Positions 17,105 through 25,003 of a stretch of DNA of 64,000 nucleotides are shown here, in pieces. The position numbers and the translations under genes were made by a program. The stretch's first letter is position 1. The number at the start of each line of letters is the position of its first letter. Source of the DNA: Pedobacter chinensis (GTDB taxonomy: Bacteria; Bacteroidota; Bacteroidia; Sphingobacteriales; Sphingobacteriaceae); NCBI RefSeq assembly GCF_003339865.1, contig NZ_QPKV01000004.1:372001-436000 (forward strand), read 5' to 3'. The notes below the pieces were generated by a model that saw nothing but the letters and a program-made list of their open reading frames with translations, had not been told where the DNA came from and made no database searches.

Positions 17105-17253
17105 TTTTGCAAAGGAACAAAAAAATGTCGGACTTCTAAAAGTTTCGGTCTGTCAGTTTAGGGATAAGGTTGTCCGTTTACTTATCCGGATTAGAACAAA
17201 ATAGCATTTCGCCTCGTTGATAAATACTGCTGCATTCATTATTTGTTATTTTT

Positions 17254-17607
17254 TTAAATTGTGATAAGTAAATAAGAGGTTAATAAAATTGCCAACGCAA
17301 TTATTGCCGAGGAAGATGAGAGAAGAGAATTGCTCGATGAAAGGTGGGCAATGAAACCCGAAATAACAGTAATTACAAATCCTGCATAAGCCCATTCTTT
17401 CAGCCTGCCTTTTATCATCGGAAGCAATAAAATTGTAGTTCCTGAAATTTTAGCAATAGCGAGTTCAATCCTGAAATAATCGGGAAAGCCAAAATGCATA
17501 CAAATCCGTTTTGCTTCCTCGGAAGTTAAATAAGCAAAAGCATTGGTCAACATCCAAATAGAAAACAAACCTGTTGCTATCCAATAAATTATTTTTTGAT
17601 ATTTCAT
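17254..17607 (-). CDS. DoxX-like membrane protein
   Basis: A 117-residue protein with four membrane helices and the DoxX-like pattern WMLTNAFAYLTSEEAKRICMHFGFPDYFRIELAIAKISGTTILLLP. Family members are small integral membrane proteins, some tied to redox or quinone chemistry, mostly uncharacterised. Single gene. The 282-bp gap upstream (17608-17889) contains no gene but includes the common dispersed sequence GGGCTTCGACAGGTTCAGCG near 17827. Confidence 0.85.
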   Translation of the reverse strand: MKYQKIIYWIATGLFSIWMLTNAFAYLTSEEAKRICMHFGFPDYFRIELAIAKISGTTILLLPMIKGRLKEWAYAGFVITVISGFIAHLSSSNSLLSSSSAIIALAILLTSYLLITI

Positions 17608-17889
17608 TTTACATTGCTGTTAAATACAATGCAAAACTACTTTGAGGTTATTCGGCAGCCGATAACATTTGTTATTAAATACAGTTTATTATTTTTCTCT
17701 TGCCAATTTACCTTTTATCCTGTTCAAATAAACAGCAGTAGATGCCCAAATAGGGAGCGATGTAATGTTGTGAGCAACGGAACAAAAGATTGTAGCGGAT
17801 AGCCCAACCCGATTACACTTTGTTCGGCTGGGCTTCGACAGGTTCAGCGCCTGACGACAGTACGTTGGCAAAAATGCAAATCAGAAGTC

Positions 17890-18885
17890 TTAATCAATAT
17901 TGAATGATCTGCCTGTCATTTCTTCGCTCAGCGACCACAATCGCTTTGCATTGGCTTCATCTAATGAATATAATTTTACACCACCCGATGTTGCAGCATC
18001 CGGCGCTAACTCAGCAATGTCTGCGTCTTCGCAATATACCCCGCCGATGGTTTTGAGCATTGGGCTGGTGGCACACCATACGGTAGTGGCAGCACCTTGT
18101 GGAATTGTTTTCAGTGATGCAGCTACTTCTGGTAAAAGATTACCTTCAGAATCGCAAAAGCCCATTTGCTGAAACAATTCTAAAGAGGCTTCTCTGCCTA
18201 ATTCAGTTCCGTTTATAGCGCCTGGATGCAGTGAATACGCACTTACATTAAATGCTTTAGCACGATTGTTTAGCTCAAGAGCAAATAAGTTGCTGGCTGT
18301 TTTCGACTGTCCGTATGCTTGCAATGTTTCGTATTCCCGATGTAAAAAATTAGGATCGTCAAAATGAAAAGGTGCGAATTGGTGCCCTTGAGAAGATACG
18401 TTTATTACTCTTGCACCATTAGCTTTTTTCAAAGCAGTCCAAAGTCTTGTTGTGAGTTGAAACTGTGCAAGGTAATTCGTAGCTAATTGTGATTCAAAGC
18501 CGCGGCTGTCTCTGCGAAGTGGAACCCACATAATGCCTGCATTATTGATGAGCAAATGAAGCGGTCTGCCAGATGCCAGGAATTTTTCTGTAAAAGCATC
18601 AATAGAGTCAGGATTCATTAAATCCATCGCTTCCAATTCCACATTAATGATGTCCCGTAGATTTTTCTTTGCTTTTTCAATATCTCTTGCCGGAACGATT
18701 ACTGTCGCTCCTGCGGCAGCAAGCGTTTTGGTGGTTTCCAGTCCGATGCCCGTATTACCACCCGTTACGATGGCGATTTTTCCGGTAAGATCAATGCCTT
18801 TTATGACATCACTTGCTGTTGATTTGGCATTAAATCCGGAACCTATCGGTTTCTGCAATGCACCCTGATAATTGTTTTGTCCCAT
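17890..18885 (-). CDS. Short-chain dehydrogenase/reductase (retinol-dehydrogenase-like)
   Basis: A 331-residue SDR with an N-terminal extension before the Rossmann motif TGGNTGIG (about residues 42-49), NNAG, and the catalytic YxxxK as YGQSKTASN. The 40-residue leader and the overall order match longer SDRs annotated as retinol- or WW-domain-oxidoreductase-like. It should oxidise or reduce a hydroxyl/ketone with NAD(P)H. It is 133 bp downstream of the TetX-like monooxygenase on the same strand and may act with it. Confidence 0.88.
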   Translation of the reverse strand: MGQNNYQGALQKPIGSGFNAKSTASDVIKGIDLTGKIAIVTGGNTGIGLETTKTLAAAGATVIVPARDIEKAKKNLRDIINVELEAMDLMNPDSIDAFTEKFLASGRPLHLLINNAGIMWVPLRRDSRGFESQLATNYLAQFQLTTRLWTALKKANGARVINVSSQGHQFAPFHFDDPNFLHREYETLQAYGQSKTASNLFALELNNRAKAFNVSAYSLHPGAINGTELGREASLELFQQMGFCDSEGNLLPEVAASLKTIPQGAATTVWCATSPMLKTIGGVYCEDADIAELAPDAATSGGVKLYSLDEANAKRLWSLSEEMTGRSFNID

Positions 18886-19018
18886 TGTTTTAATTTTAAT
18901 TGTTTTTATTGAGACAAATGTAAATGGGATATTTTTTACTGACTTTGTTTAAACGTCCGAATATGCTTTGTTTAAACGTCTGATGTTTTTAAGTAATAAT
19001 CAACAGCACAAAAGCAAT

Positions 19019-20272
19019 TCATATTTTATGTGGTGCAAGCCCTAAATATTTTCTGGTAAAGGGAATGACCGTTACATTGAACATATATCTTAAAAGAAAT
19101 AGTCCCTGCTTCAATTTGTTTTTGCCGAACATAGAAAGCATATCGTTTAAAGCATTTGGCTGGTGCATCCATTCGGTGTTGAATAAGGTCATCTGCCCGA
19201 TTTTTTCAAAGCGTCTGAACATTTTCTTCTCATACGTTTCTATTGCTTTTTGTGTATTTGAAAGCGCAGGATTGGTTAATGCTTCACTTAATTGCAATGC
19301 GTCCAGCATAGCCATATTCACACCTTCTCCGGCAAAAGGGGGCATCCAATGCGCAGCATCGCCTATTAGTGTAATGTTTTCATTTGCTTTCCATTTTTGA
19401 TTTAATGGCATGCAGTATTGGGGTCTTGGAATGAAAACAGTGTTTTCATCTTCAAACAGTTCAAGCCAAATGGGGCTCCAATCTGCATATTCTTTTTTAA
19501 ACCAGGCCAAAACCTGCTTATTGTCTTTAAAATTTATGCCACTTTCTTTATACCAGAACTCGGTTGATTTATGGCTTGTTGCAAAGCCTAAACTGCCATC
19601 GCCTTTTGAACTGACCAGTATGGTTTTTTCATTTCCATAGGCAAATATTTTTCCACCCTTTAACAATTGATGAATATTTGGTGCTGTTTTTTCGGAGTTT
19701 TTGATTGAGCCTTCTATCATGGTTAATCCTGTCCAAAAAGGTTGAATATTGGTTACGAATGGCCTGATTTTGGAGTTGGCACCATCTGCGCCAATCACAA
19801 TGTCAGCCACAATTGTATTGCCGTTTTCAAAAAATATCTTCCACTTGTTTTCCATTTGTTCAATGGAAAGAATATGGCTGTTCCAAACAACGGTGCCAGG
19901 TTCTAACGAATTCAGTAAGATATCTCTCAACGGCCCTCTATCTATTTCAGGTCTGTAATTTTTGTCTCCGAAATCATAGTGATTTTCTTCAGCATGCTGA
20001 TCAGCATATATTTTTGCCTGATGATCGGTTACCCTCATTAATTCTGCACCAGGTCTGAAATTTGATTTAAATTCGTCCATTAAACCTGCTTTTTCAAGTG
20101 CCGCCAAACCTGAATCGGTATGCAAATCTAAAGCACCACCCTGAATTCTCACCTCTTTGTTGAGGTCTCTTTCGTAAACCTTAACACTTAAGCCTTTGAG
20201 TTGTAAAAGCCTTGCAAGAGTTAATCCACCCGGGCCGCCTCCAATAATGGCTATTTTCTTATGTTGTATCAT
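19019..20272 (-). CDS. TetX-like FAD-dependent monooxygenase
   Basis: A 417-residue group A flavoprotein monooxygenase. FAD motifs: GGGPGG (about residues 11-16), the DG motif in ADIVIGADGANSKIRPFVT, and GDAAHWMPPFAGEGVN. Sequence order follows TetX-type tetracycline-inactivating enzymes closely: IQGGALDLHTDSGLAALEKAGL, RPEIDRGPLRDILLNSLEPGTVVW and the KWKIFFEN stretch correspond to TetX segments. Whether it hydroxylates tetracyclines is unknown, since many environmental homologues do not. It follows a frameshifted AraC gene by 30 bp, probably its former or actual regulator. Confidence 0.85.
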   Translation of the reverse strand: MIQHKKIAIIGGGPGGLTLARLLQLKGLSVKVYERDLNKEVRIQGGALDLHTDSGLAALEKAGLMDEFKSNFRPGAELMRVTDHQAKIYADQHAEENHYDFGDKNYRPEIDRGPLRDILLNSLEPGTVVWNSHILSIEQMENKWKIFFENGNTIVADIVIGADGANSKIRPFVTNIQPFWTGLTMIEGSIKNSEKTAPNIHQLLKGGKIFAYGNEKTILVSSKGDGSLGFATSHKSTEFWYKESGINFKDNKQVLAWFKKEYADWSPIWLELFEDENTVFIPRPQYCMPLNQKWKANENITLIGDAAHWMPPFAGEGVNMAMLDALQLSEALTNPALSNTQKAIETYEKKMFRRFEKIGQMTLFNTEWMHQPNALNDMLSMFGKNKLKQGLFLLRYMFNVTVIPFTRKYLGLAPHKI

Positions 20273-20302
20273 CGTAATGAAAATTTTAATTACGATGCAA
20301 AA

Positions 20303-21060
20303 TTACTTTTGAGGCAGGGCAGATAATAGTATAAATCGGTCGTTTTCATTCCTGGCAAGTTCTTTAGGCGTAACGCCTGTCATTTTTTTAACCTCTTTTA
20401 TAAAATGTGCCTGGTCAGAATAATTAAGCTCAGGAAATAGTTTACCATTTTTTATATGATGCAATGATGATTTAAAACGAAGAATATTGCAATATGCTTT
20501 TAATGAGATGCCGAACTGTTGATTAAAATATCGATTGATTTGTCTACTGCTCCAAAATACCTTTTCGGCTAATTCACTTACTGATTGAGTGCCATTGAAC
20601 TCGTAAATGAGGTCAAATAATTTTTGTTTTCTGCTATCAATATTGGGCTTTATGAGCGTAAGCATTTTTGCAGAACCTTTTTACAAAACGCATCAAAATC
20701 AGTTAAGTCATCCCTTGTGATGCCCCAAAAATCTGTTGGTAAACGAATCCCCTCATTGAGTAGCGAGTTCACTTTTTCATCCAGTAAATATTCTATTGCA
20801 AGCAATTTAAAACTGACGGCAAAAAAAATGGTATCAGGTGGAATTGTTGTTTGTTCAGGTTCAATATCCAGGCCTTTTAATGTTGCTCTAAATGGTGTTT
20901 TTTCAGACCAGGAAAAGATAATATCAAACCTGCCATCCGGAAGAATCACAATATGATGGTTTTGATCTGAATGGTTGGCAAGCATCCAAAAACTTTTCAC
21001 AAAGTTTGTTAATGGCTCTGGTGGTTTAATTGTTTTCCATTCAATGTCGGCTGTTGGCAT
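20303..21060 (-). pseudogene. AraC family regulator with DUF6597-like N-terminus, frameshifted
   Basis: Two overlapping frames on the minus strand make one regulator: 21060-20650 encodes an N-terminal domain (LTNFVKSFWMLANHSD ... VILPDGRFDIIFSW) ending ...FCKKVLQKCLRS, and 20665-20303 encodes the AraC HTH (SVSELAEKVFWSSRQINRYFNQQFGISLKAY ... DQAHFIKEVKKMTGVTP). Adding one base to the five-base run at 20665-20669 joins them as VLQKMLTLIKPN. Full length would be about 252 residues, normal for the family. As written the DNA-binding half lacks its sensor. It lies directly upstream of the TetX-like gene. Confidence 0.85.
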
Positions 21061-21091
21061 ATCTCAAATTAAATCGTGTTGAAGATTTTTA

Positions 21092-22003
21092 TCAATTGAA
21101 TTCTTGTCTGAATGCTAAAGGTGACATCTCTGTTTTTTTCTTAAACAATTTATTGAACGACTGTGGATATTCAAATCCCAGTTGATAGGCGATTTCAGCA
21201 ACTGATAAATTGCTTACGGTAAGGTATTCTTTTGCTTTTTCGATCAACTTTTCGTGGATATGTTGCTGGGCATTTTGCCCGGTAAGTGAACGTAACATAT
21301 CGCTTAAATAATGTGGTGTCACATTGAGTTGGGTTGATAGAAACTCAACTGTTGGTAGTCCAGTCTTCAGGGGTTCTTCATGGTCAAAATATTCGCTTAA
21401 CAGTTGTTCCATTTTGGTTAACAAGTCGTTGTTCACTACTTTTCGCGTGATGAATTGTCTTTCGTAAAAACGATTACTGTAATTCAACAATAAATCGATT
21501 TGAGAGAGGATAATATCCTGGGTATGGCGATCAATGTACTGATATTCCTGTTCAATTTTCTGATAAACATCTATAATGTTTTTCTCTTCCCGCTCCGAAA
21601 GATGCAGCGCCTCATTAACAGCATAAGAAAAGAAGCCGTAGTTTTTTATAGCAGCAGCAAGCGGGTGTTTGCCTAAAAAAGCGGGATGGAACATCAACAC
21701 GTAACCCATTCCACATTCCTGATTCAGGATGTCAATCTCTGACGCTTCAATTGACTGGATTTGCTTAGGTGCGATAAAACTCATCACGCCCTTATCGTAG
21801 TCGTAATATTGCTGACCATATTTCATTTTGGCACGGATGTCTTTTTTAAAAGATACGCTGTAAAAGTTTACTATAAACTTTTTCCAGATCTCATTTTCTG
21901 AAAGCCGCATATCTGCAACGTGAACTACGCTGACTAATGGATGCAATGGCTCGGGTAGAGACAGCAATTTATGGAATTCGGATATGGAATTGATGCTATT
22001 CAT
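21092..22003 (-). CDS. AraC family transcriptional regulator (paralogue 2)
   Basis: A 303-residue regulator paralogous to the gene at 6989-7906, with the same order of conserved blocks (LPEPLHPLVSVVHV, MKYGQQYYDYDKGVMSFIAP, AIKNYGFFSY, NRFYERQFITRK) and a C-terminal double HTH (SVAEIAYQLGFEYPQSFNKLFKKK). It lies 71 bp downstream of an SDR gene, repeating the oxidoreductase-then-AraC layout of the 7-9 kb locus. A perfect 18-bp palindrome abuts its start codon, a probable autoregulatory site. Confidence 0.9.
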   Translation of the reverse strand: MNSINSISEFHKLLSLPEPLHPLVSVVHVADMRLSENEIWKKFIVNFYSVSFKKDIRAKMKYGQQYYDYDKGVMSFIAPKQIQSIEASEIDILNQECGMGYVLMFHPAFLGKHPLAAAIKNYGFFSYAVNEALHLSEREEKNIIDVYQKIEQEYQYIDRHTQDIILSQIDLLLNYSNRFYERQFITRKVVNNDLLTKMEQLLSEYFDHEEPLKTGLPTVEFLSTQLNVTPHYLSDMLRSLTGQNAQQHIHEKLIEKAKEYLTVSNLSVAEIAYQLGFEYPQSFNKLFKKKTEMSPLAFRQEFN

Positions 22004-22021
22004 TTTTGTAAATTTACAAAA
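22004..22021. promoter_or_regulatory. 18-bp perfect palindrome at the AraC start codon
   Basis: TTTTGTAAATTTACAAAA directly upstream of the ATG at 22003. It overlaps a TAAATTTA box where paralogue 1 has TAAATTTG, so it may be both promoter -7 region and operator. Confidence 0.5.
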
Positions 22022-22074
22022 GACAGCTGCCTAAAAAGGCGGCTATCTCTTTTTAATTGTTTTTTGAAGAATAT

Positions 22075-22878
22075 TTATCCTAAAATCTGCTTATTCAATT
22101 CTTTCCTGAATGCTTCGTTGCCAATTTCCAAATGTCTAGCATATAATGCTTTTGCATCTGCACCTGCTACATAACGCACCTGGTCTTTACCATCGGTTGA
22201 TGCTTCATAAACCACTGCTGCAATTTGGTCTGCGGTTGAAGCTGATTTCATCATTTCATCAAAACCACCAAACATTTTGTTTTCTATTTCCTGATATTCA
22301 GGATGTGCACCTGTATCAAGTGACCTGCTGGCAAAATCAGTTACAATTCCTCCAGGTGCAATGGTTTTGACGTTGATATTAAACAATGCTAATTCGTGCG
22401 AAAGGCTTTCACTCCAACCTTCCAAAGCGAATTTCGTTGCGTGATAAATTGAACCTAAGGGGAAGCCAAAAAGTCCACCCATTGAAGTAGTACTAATAAA
22501 CAAGCCCTTGTTTTTTTCTCTAAAATAAGGAATGAATGCTTTTGTGACACGTAAAACGCCTAGAAGATTGGTGTTGATTTGTTTTACGATTTGCTCGTCG
22601 CTAAGTGATTCCATTGCTCCCATTAGTCCGTAACCTGCATTGTTAAACACTACATCAATATCGTGTAAAGAAATGGCTTTAGCAACGGTTTCTTTGATTT
22701 GTTGTGGATTGGTAACATCAAGGGGCAAAAGCGTAACATTTTCCAATTTTGGGAGCTCGGTTTCCTTTTCGGGATTTCGCATGGTAGCGATTACGTTCCA
22801 ACCTTTATTTTGAAATAATTTAACAGTTGCTTTTCCTAAACCTGTTGAAGCACCTGTAATGAAAATTGTTTTCTGCAT
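22075..22878 (-). CDS. Short-chain dehydrogenase/reductase
   Basis: A 267-residue classical SDR: TGASTGLG (about residues 7-14), NNAGYGLMG, catalytic serine region STTSMGG and YHATKFALEG (YxxxK). This composition is typical of broad ketoreductase-like SDRs in Bacteroidota; the substrate is unknown. Its stop is followed by the AraC gene on the same strand. The 302-bp gap upstream (22879-23180) contains a dispersed repeat and a hairpin, listed separately. Confidence 0.9.
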   Translation of the reverse strand: MQKTIFITGASTGLGKATVKLFQNKGWNVIATMRNPEKETELPKLENVTLLPLDVTNPQQIKETVAKAISLHDIDVVFNNAGYGLMGAMESLSDEQIVKQINTNLLGVLRVTKAFIPYFREKNKGLFISTTSMGGLFGFPLGSIYHATKFALEGWSESLSHELALFNINVKTIAPGGIVTDFASRSLDTGAHPEYQEIENKMFGGFDEMMKSASTADQIAAVVYEASTDGKDQVRYVAGADAKALYARHLEIGNEAFRKELNKQILG

Positions 22879-22981
22879 TTTTTCTGTTGATTAAATTTTA
22901 CTCTACAAAGTTCAATCAAGTGCAAAACCTATGTGTTTCCAAATTGCGGTTTGTTGTGTCCAAATTGAATCGCTGATCTGA

Positions 22982-23063
22982 TTTTACTATTCCTGTTATT
23001 TTTGAAGTATCCGATCGTTTGCTTTTTCAAATGGCCCAAGATTCAGAAGTTCCCAGATACCCC
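22982..23063. repeat. Dispersed repeat X, copy 1
   Basis: About 80 bp that recurs at 27327-27405 with roughly 80 percent identity, including ATCGTTTGCTTTT and AGAAGTTCCCAGA. Read on the minus strand, both copies contain GTxTCTGGGAACTTCT. No protein or RNA family recognised. Confidence 0.6.
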
Positions 23064-23116
23064 GGTCATGCTGCAACGATACTCTACAACTTCAAACTTC
23101 CTTATATTAAAAATAA

Positions 23117-23144
23117 ATTTGCGAAACCGAAAGGTTTCGCAAAT
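23117..23144. promoter_or_regulatory. Perfect 12-bp inverted repeat upstream of the ArsR operon
   Basis: ATTTGCGAAACC-GAAA-GGTTTCGCAAAT, 36 bp before the start codon of the ArsR-type gene. It is followed by the related half-site AGTTTCACAAAT. Position and symmetry suit an autoregulatory ArsR operator; it could equally fold as an RNA hairpin with a GAAA loop. Confidence 0.55.
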
Positions 23145-23180
23145 ATTTGCAACCAATTAGTTTCACAAATAAATACATAA

Positions 23181-23501
23181 ATGAGACGAGACATTTTTCA
23201 AGCAGTTGCAGACCCAACAAGACGAACCATTATTACCTTAATTGCATTACAGGCAATGACACCCAATGCCATTGCTGAAAACTTCAATACAACACGACAA
23301 GCTGTGTCAAAACATTTACGCATTTTAACAGAATGCGAACTTGTAAAACAGGAACAAAAAGGAAGAGAGATTTATTACTCTCTTGAAATTGACAAAATGA
23401 AAGAAATAGATAAATGGATAGAGCAATTCCGAAAAATTTGGGAAACCCGATTCAATCAATTAGACAATTTATTATCAACTATTAAAAAAAATAAAAAATG
23501 A
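23181..23501 (+). CDS. ArsR-type winged-helix repressor
   Basis: A 106-residue winged-helix protein ([41 protein letters not shown]) of the ArsR/SdpR group without metal-binding cysteines in helix 3. Its stop overlaps the next start codon (ATGA), so it is translationally coupled to an SRPBCC-domain gene, a pairing seen widely. In such pairs the regulator usually represses its own operon. The palindrome at 23117-23144 is the likely operator. Confidence 0.92.
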   Translation: MRRDIFQAVADPTRRTIITLIALQAMTPNAIAENFNTTRQAVSKHLRILTECELVKQEQKGREIYYSLEIDKMKEIDKWIEQFRKIWETRFNQLDNLLSTIKKNKK

Positions 23502-23995
23502 ACAATTTACAATTTGACTTTACGGTTGACAAATCAACCCAATCGGTATTCATAACAAGAGAATTTGATGCTGAACTTTCACTTGTTTGGGATGCATTCA
23601 CTAAACCAGAAATTCTTGACCAATGGTGGGCGCCTAAACCTTATACTTCAAAAACAAAGTTTATGAATTTCAAAGAGGGTGGAAGGAGATTTTATGCAAT
23701 GGTTAGCCCGGAAGGATATGAAAGTGGTTGGCAAATTCAAGACTATACTTCCTTAAGCCCAAAAACCAATTTCAAATTTTTAAGCGTTTTTGCAGATAAA
23801 GACGAAACCCCCCATTTACCAGGTTCAAACTGGGATTTGAGTTTCACTGAACAAAATGGAATAACCAAAGTAAGTATTACCATTTACAATGAATCGCTTG
23901 AACGTATGGAAAAAATGATTGAAATGGGCTTCAAAGAAGGTTTCACAATGACCTTAAACGAACTAAACGAATTATTAACCACTTTTAAAAAATAA
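23498..23995 (+). CDS. SRPBCC (AHSA1-like) domain protein
   Basis: A 165-residue protein of the START/SRPBCC fold ([36 protein letters not shown] ... [18 protein letters not shown]), which forms a hydrophobic ligand cavity. Known relatives are Aha1-like or toxin/lipid-binding proteins; no enzymatic role can be assigned. Coupled to the ArsR-type gene upstream by a 4-bp overlap and 4 bp from the hydrolase downstream. Confidence 0.9.
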   Translation: MNNLQFDFTVDKSTQSVFITREFDAELSLVWDAFTKPEILDQWWAPKPYTSKTKFMNFKEGGRRFYAMVSPEGYESGWQIQDYTSLSPKTNFKFLSVFADKDETPHLPGSNWDLSFTEQNGITKVSITIYNESLERMEKMIEMGFKEGFTMTLNELNELLTTFKK

Positions 23996-23999
23996 TACA

Positions 24000-24866
24000 A
24001 TGAAAAGAGTATTTAATGAGCCTAAACCTATATTAATACTTGTTTTACTTTTCTTTACAGTATTTCAATCTAACGGGCAACCAAATAAACCTACCGCCAG
24101 TAGTTATGCACCTGTTAATGGTATTAAAGTTTATTACGAAGTATATGGACAGGGTAAACCCATCGTTTTACTACATGGTGCTTTTTATACCATTAACATG
24201 AATTGGGGGCAATTAATACCTGAATTGGCAAAAACAAGAAAAGTAATTGCGATTGAATTCCAGGGACATGGACACTCACCTTTTTCAGAGAGAAAATTAG
24301 ATATAGTTAACCTTGCAAGTGATGTGGAAGGTGTAATGAATTATTTAAAAGTTGACAGTGCTGATGTTGCAGGATTTAGTATGGGTGGCTCAGTAGCTTA
24401 CCAATTGGCAATACAAAGCCCTAAACGGGTAAGAAAATTAGTGATTATTTCCTCTACTTATAAAACCAGTGGTTGGCTACCAGCAGTAAACGGTGCGTTT
24501 AAAGATTTTAAACCTGATTTTTTTGATAACACGCCATTGAAAGCAGCATACGATTCGATAGCACCAGACAAAACGAAGTGGAGAAAGTTCATACAGCAGA
24601 TGATTGATTTTGCAGGGGTATCGTTTGACTGCGGTGATTCTAATATTGCGAAAATGACTATGCCCGTATTGCTCCTTTCGGGTGACAATGACGGGTTAGA
24701 TAAAATTGAGTTGATGAAAACTTACCAACTACTTGGAGGTGGTATATCTGCTGATTTGGGAACGATGCCAAAATCGCATTTGGCTATTGTTCCTTCGCAG
24801 GGACATGTGAGCCTTATGATGCAAACGAAAGCAATATTAAATTATCTTGATGGTTTTTTAAGGTAG
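24000..24866 (+). CDS. Secreted alpha/beta hydrolase
   Basis: A 288-residue alpha/beta hydrolase. An N-terminal signal peptide (LVLLFFTVFQSNGQ) points to the periplasm. The nucleophile elbow is GFSMGGS (Ser about residue 126), the oxyanion region is VLLHGAFY, and the catalytic His is in GHVSL near the end, with an acidic residue in LLSGDNDG. It is the third gene of the ArsR-SRPBCC operon. A repeat begins 5 bp beyond its stop. Confidence 0.88.
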   Translation: MKRVFNEPKPILILVLLFFTVFQSNGQPNKPTASSYAPVNGIKVYYEVYGQGKPIVLLHGAFYTINMNWGQLIPELAKTRKVIAIEFQGHGHSPFSERKLDIVNLASDVEGVMNYLKVDSADVAGFSMGGSVAYQLAIQSPKRVRKLVIISSTYKTSGWLPAVNGAFKDFKPDFFDNTPLKAAYDSIAPDKTKWRKFIQQMIDFAGVSFDCGDSNIAKMTMPVLLLSGDNDGLDKIELMKTYQLLGGGISADLGTMPKSHLAIVPSQGHVSLMMQTKAILNYLDGFLR

Positions 24867-24870
24867 CGTA

Positions 24871-24985
24871 ATAATAGCTGTCAACAACAGAATTTCTGTG
24901 CAAAATAATCCCTTCCACGCCTAAATTTCAATACAGACCCGTTATTAACATTTAAAAATCAATTTATTTTACACCAGCACAAATT
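24871..24985. repeat. Dispersed repeat Y, copy 1
   Basis: Shares an identical 48-bp core (24877-24924) with 28443-28490 and further patchy identity through ACATTTAAAAA and TTTTACACCAGC. The distal end corresponds to the last few codons (LV-stop, minus strand) of the zinc-ribbon gene at 28526, so this copy is a partial duplicate of that gene's 3' flank. Contains the small palindrome ACAGAATTTCTGT. Confidence 0.75.
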
Positions 24986-25003
24986 TGTATCTGCTATAAT
25001 TTT

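Noticed and set aside
17689..17871. 60-codon minus-strand frame upstream of the DoxX gene
   Set aside because: Includes a common dispersed non-coding repeat (GGGCTTCGACAGGTTCAG) and no protein signal.
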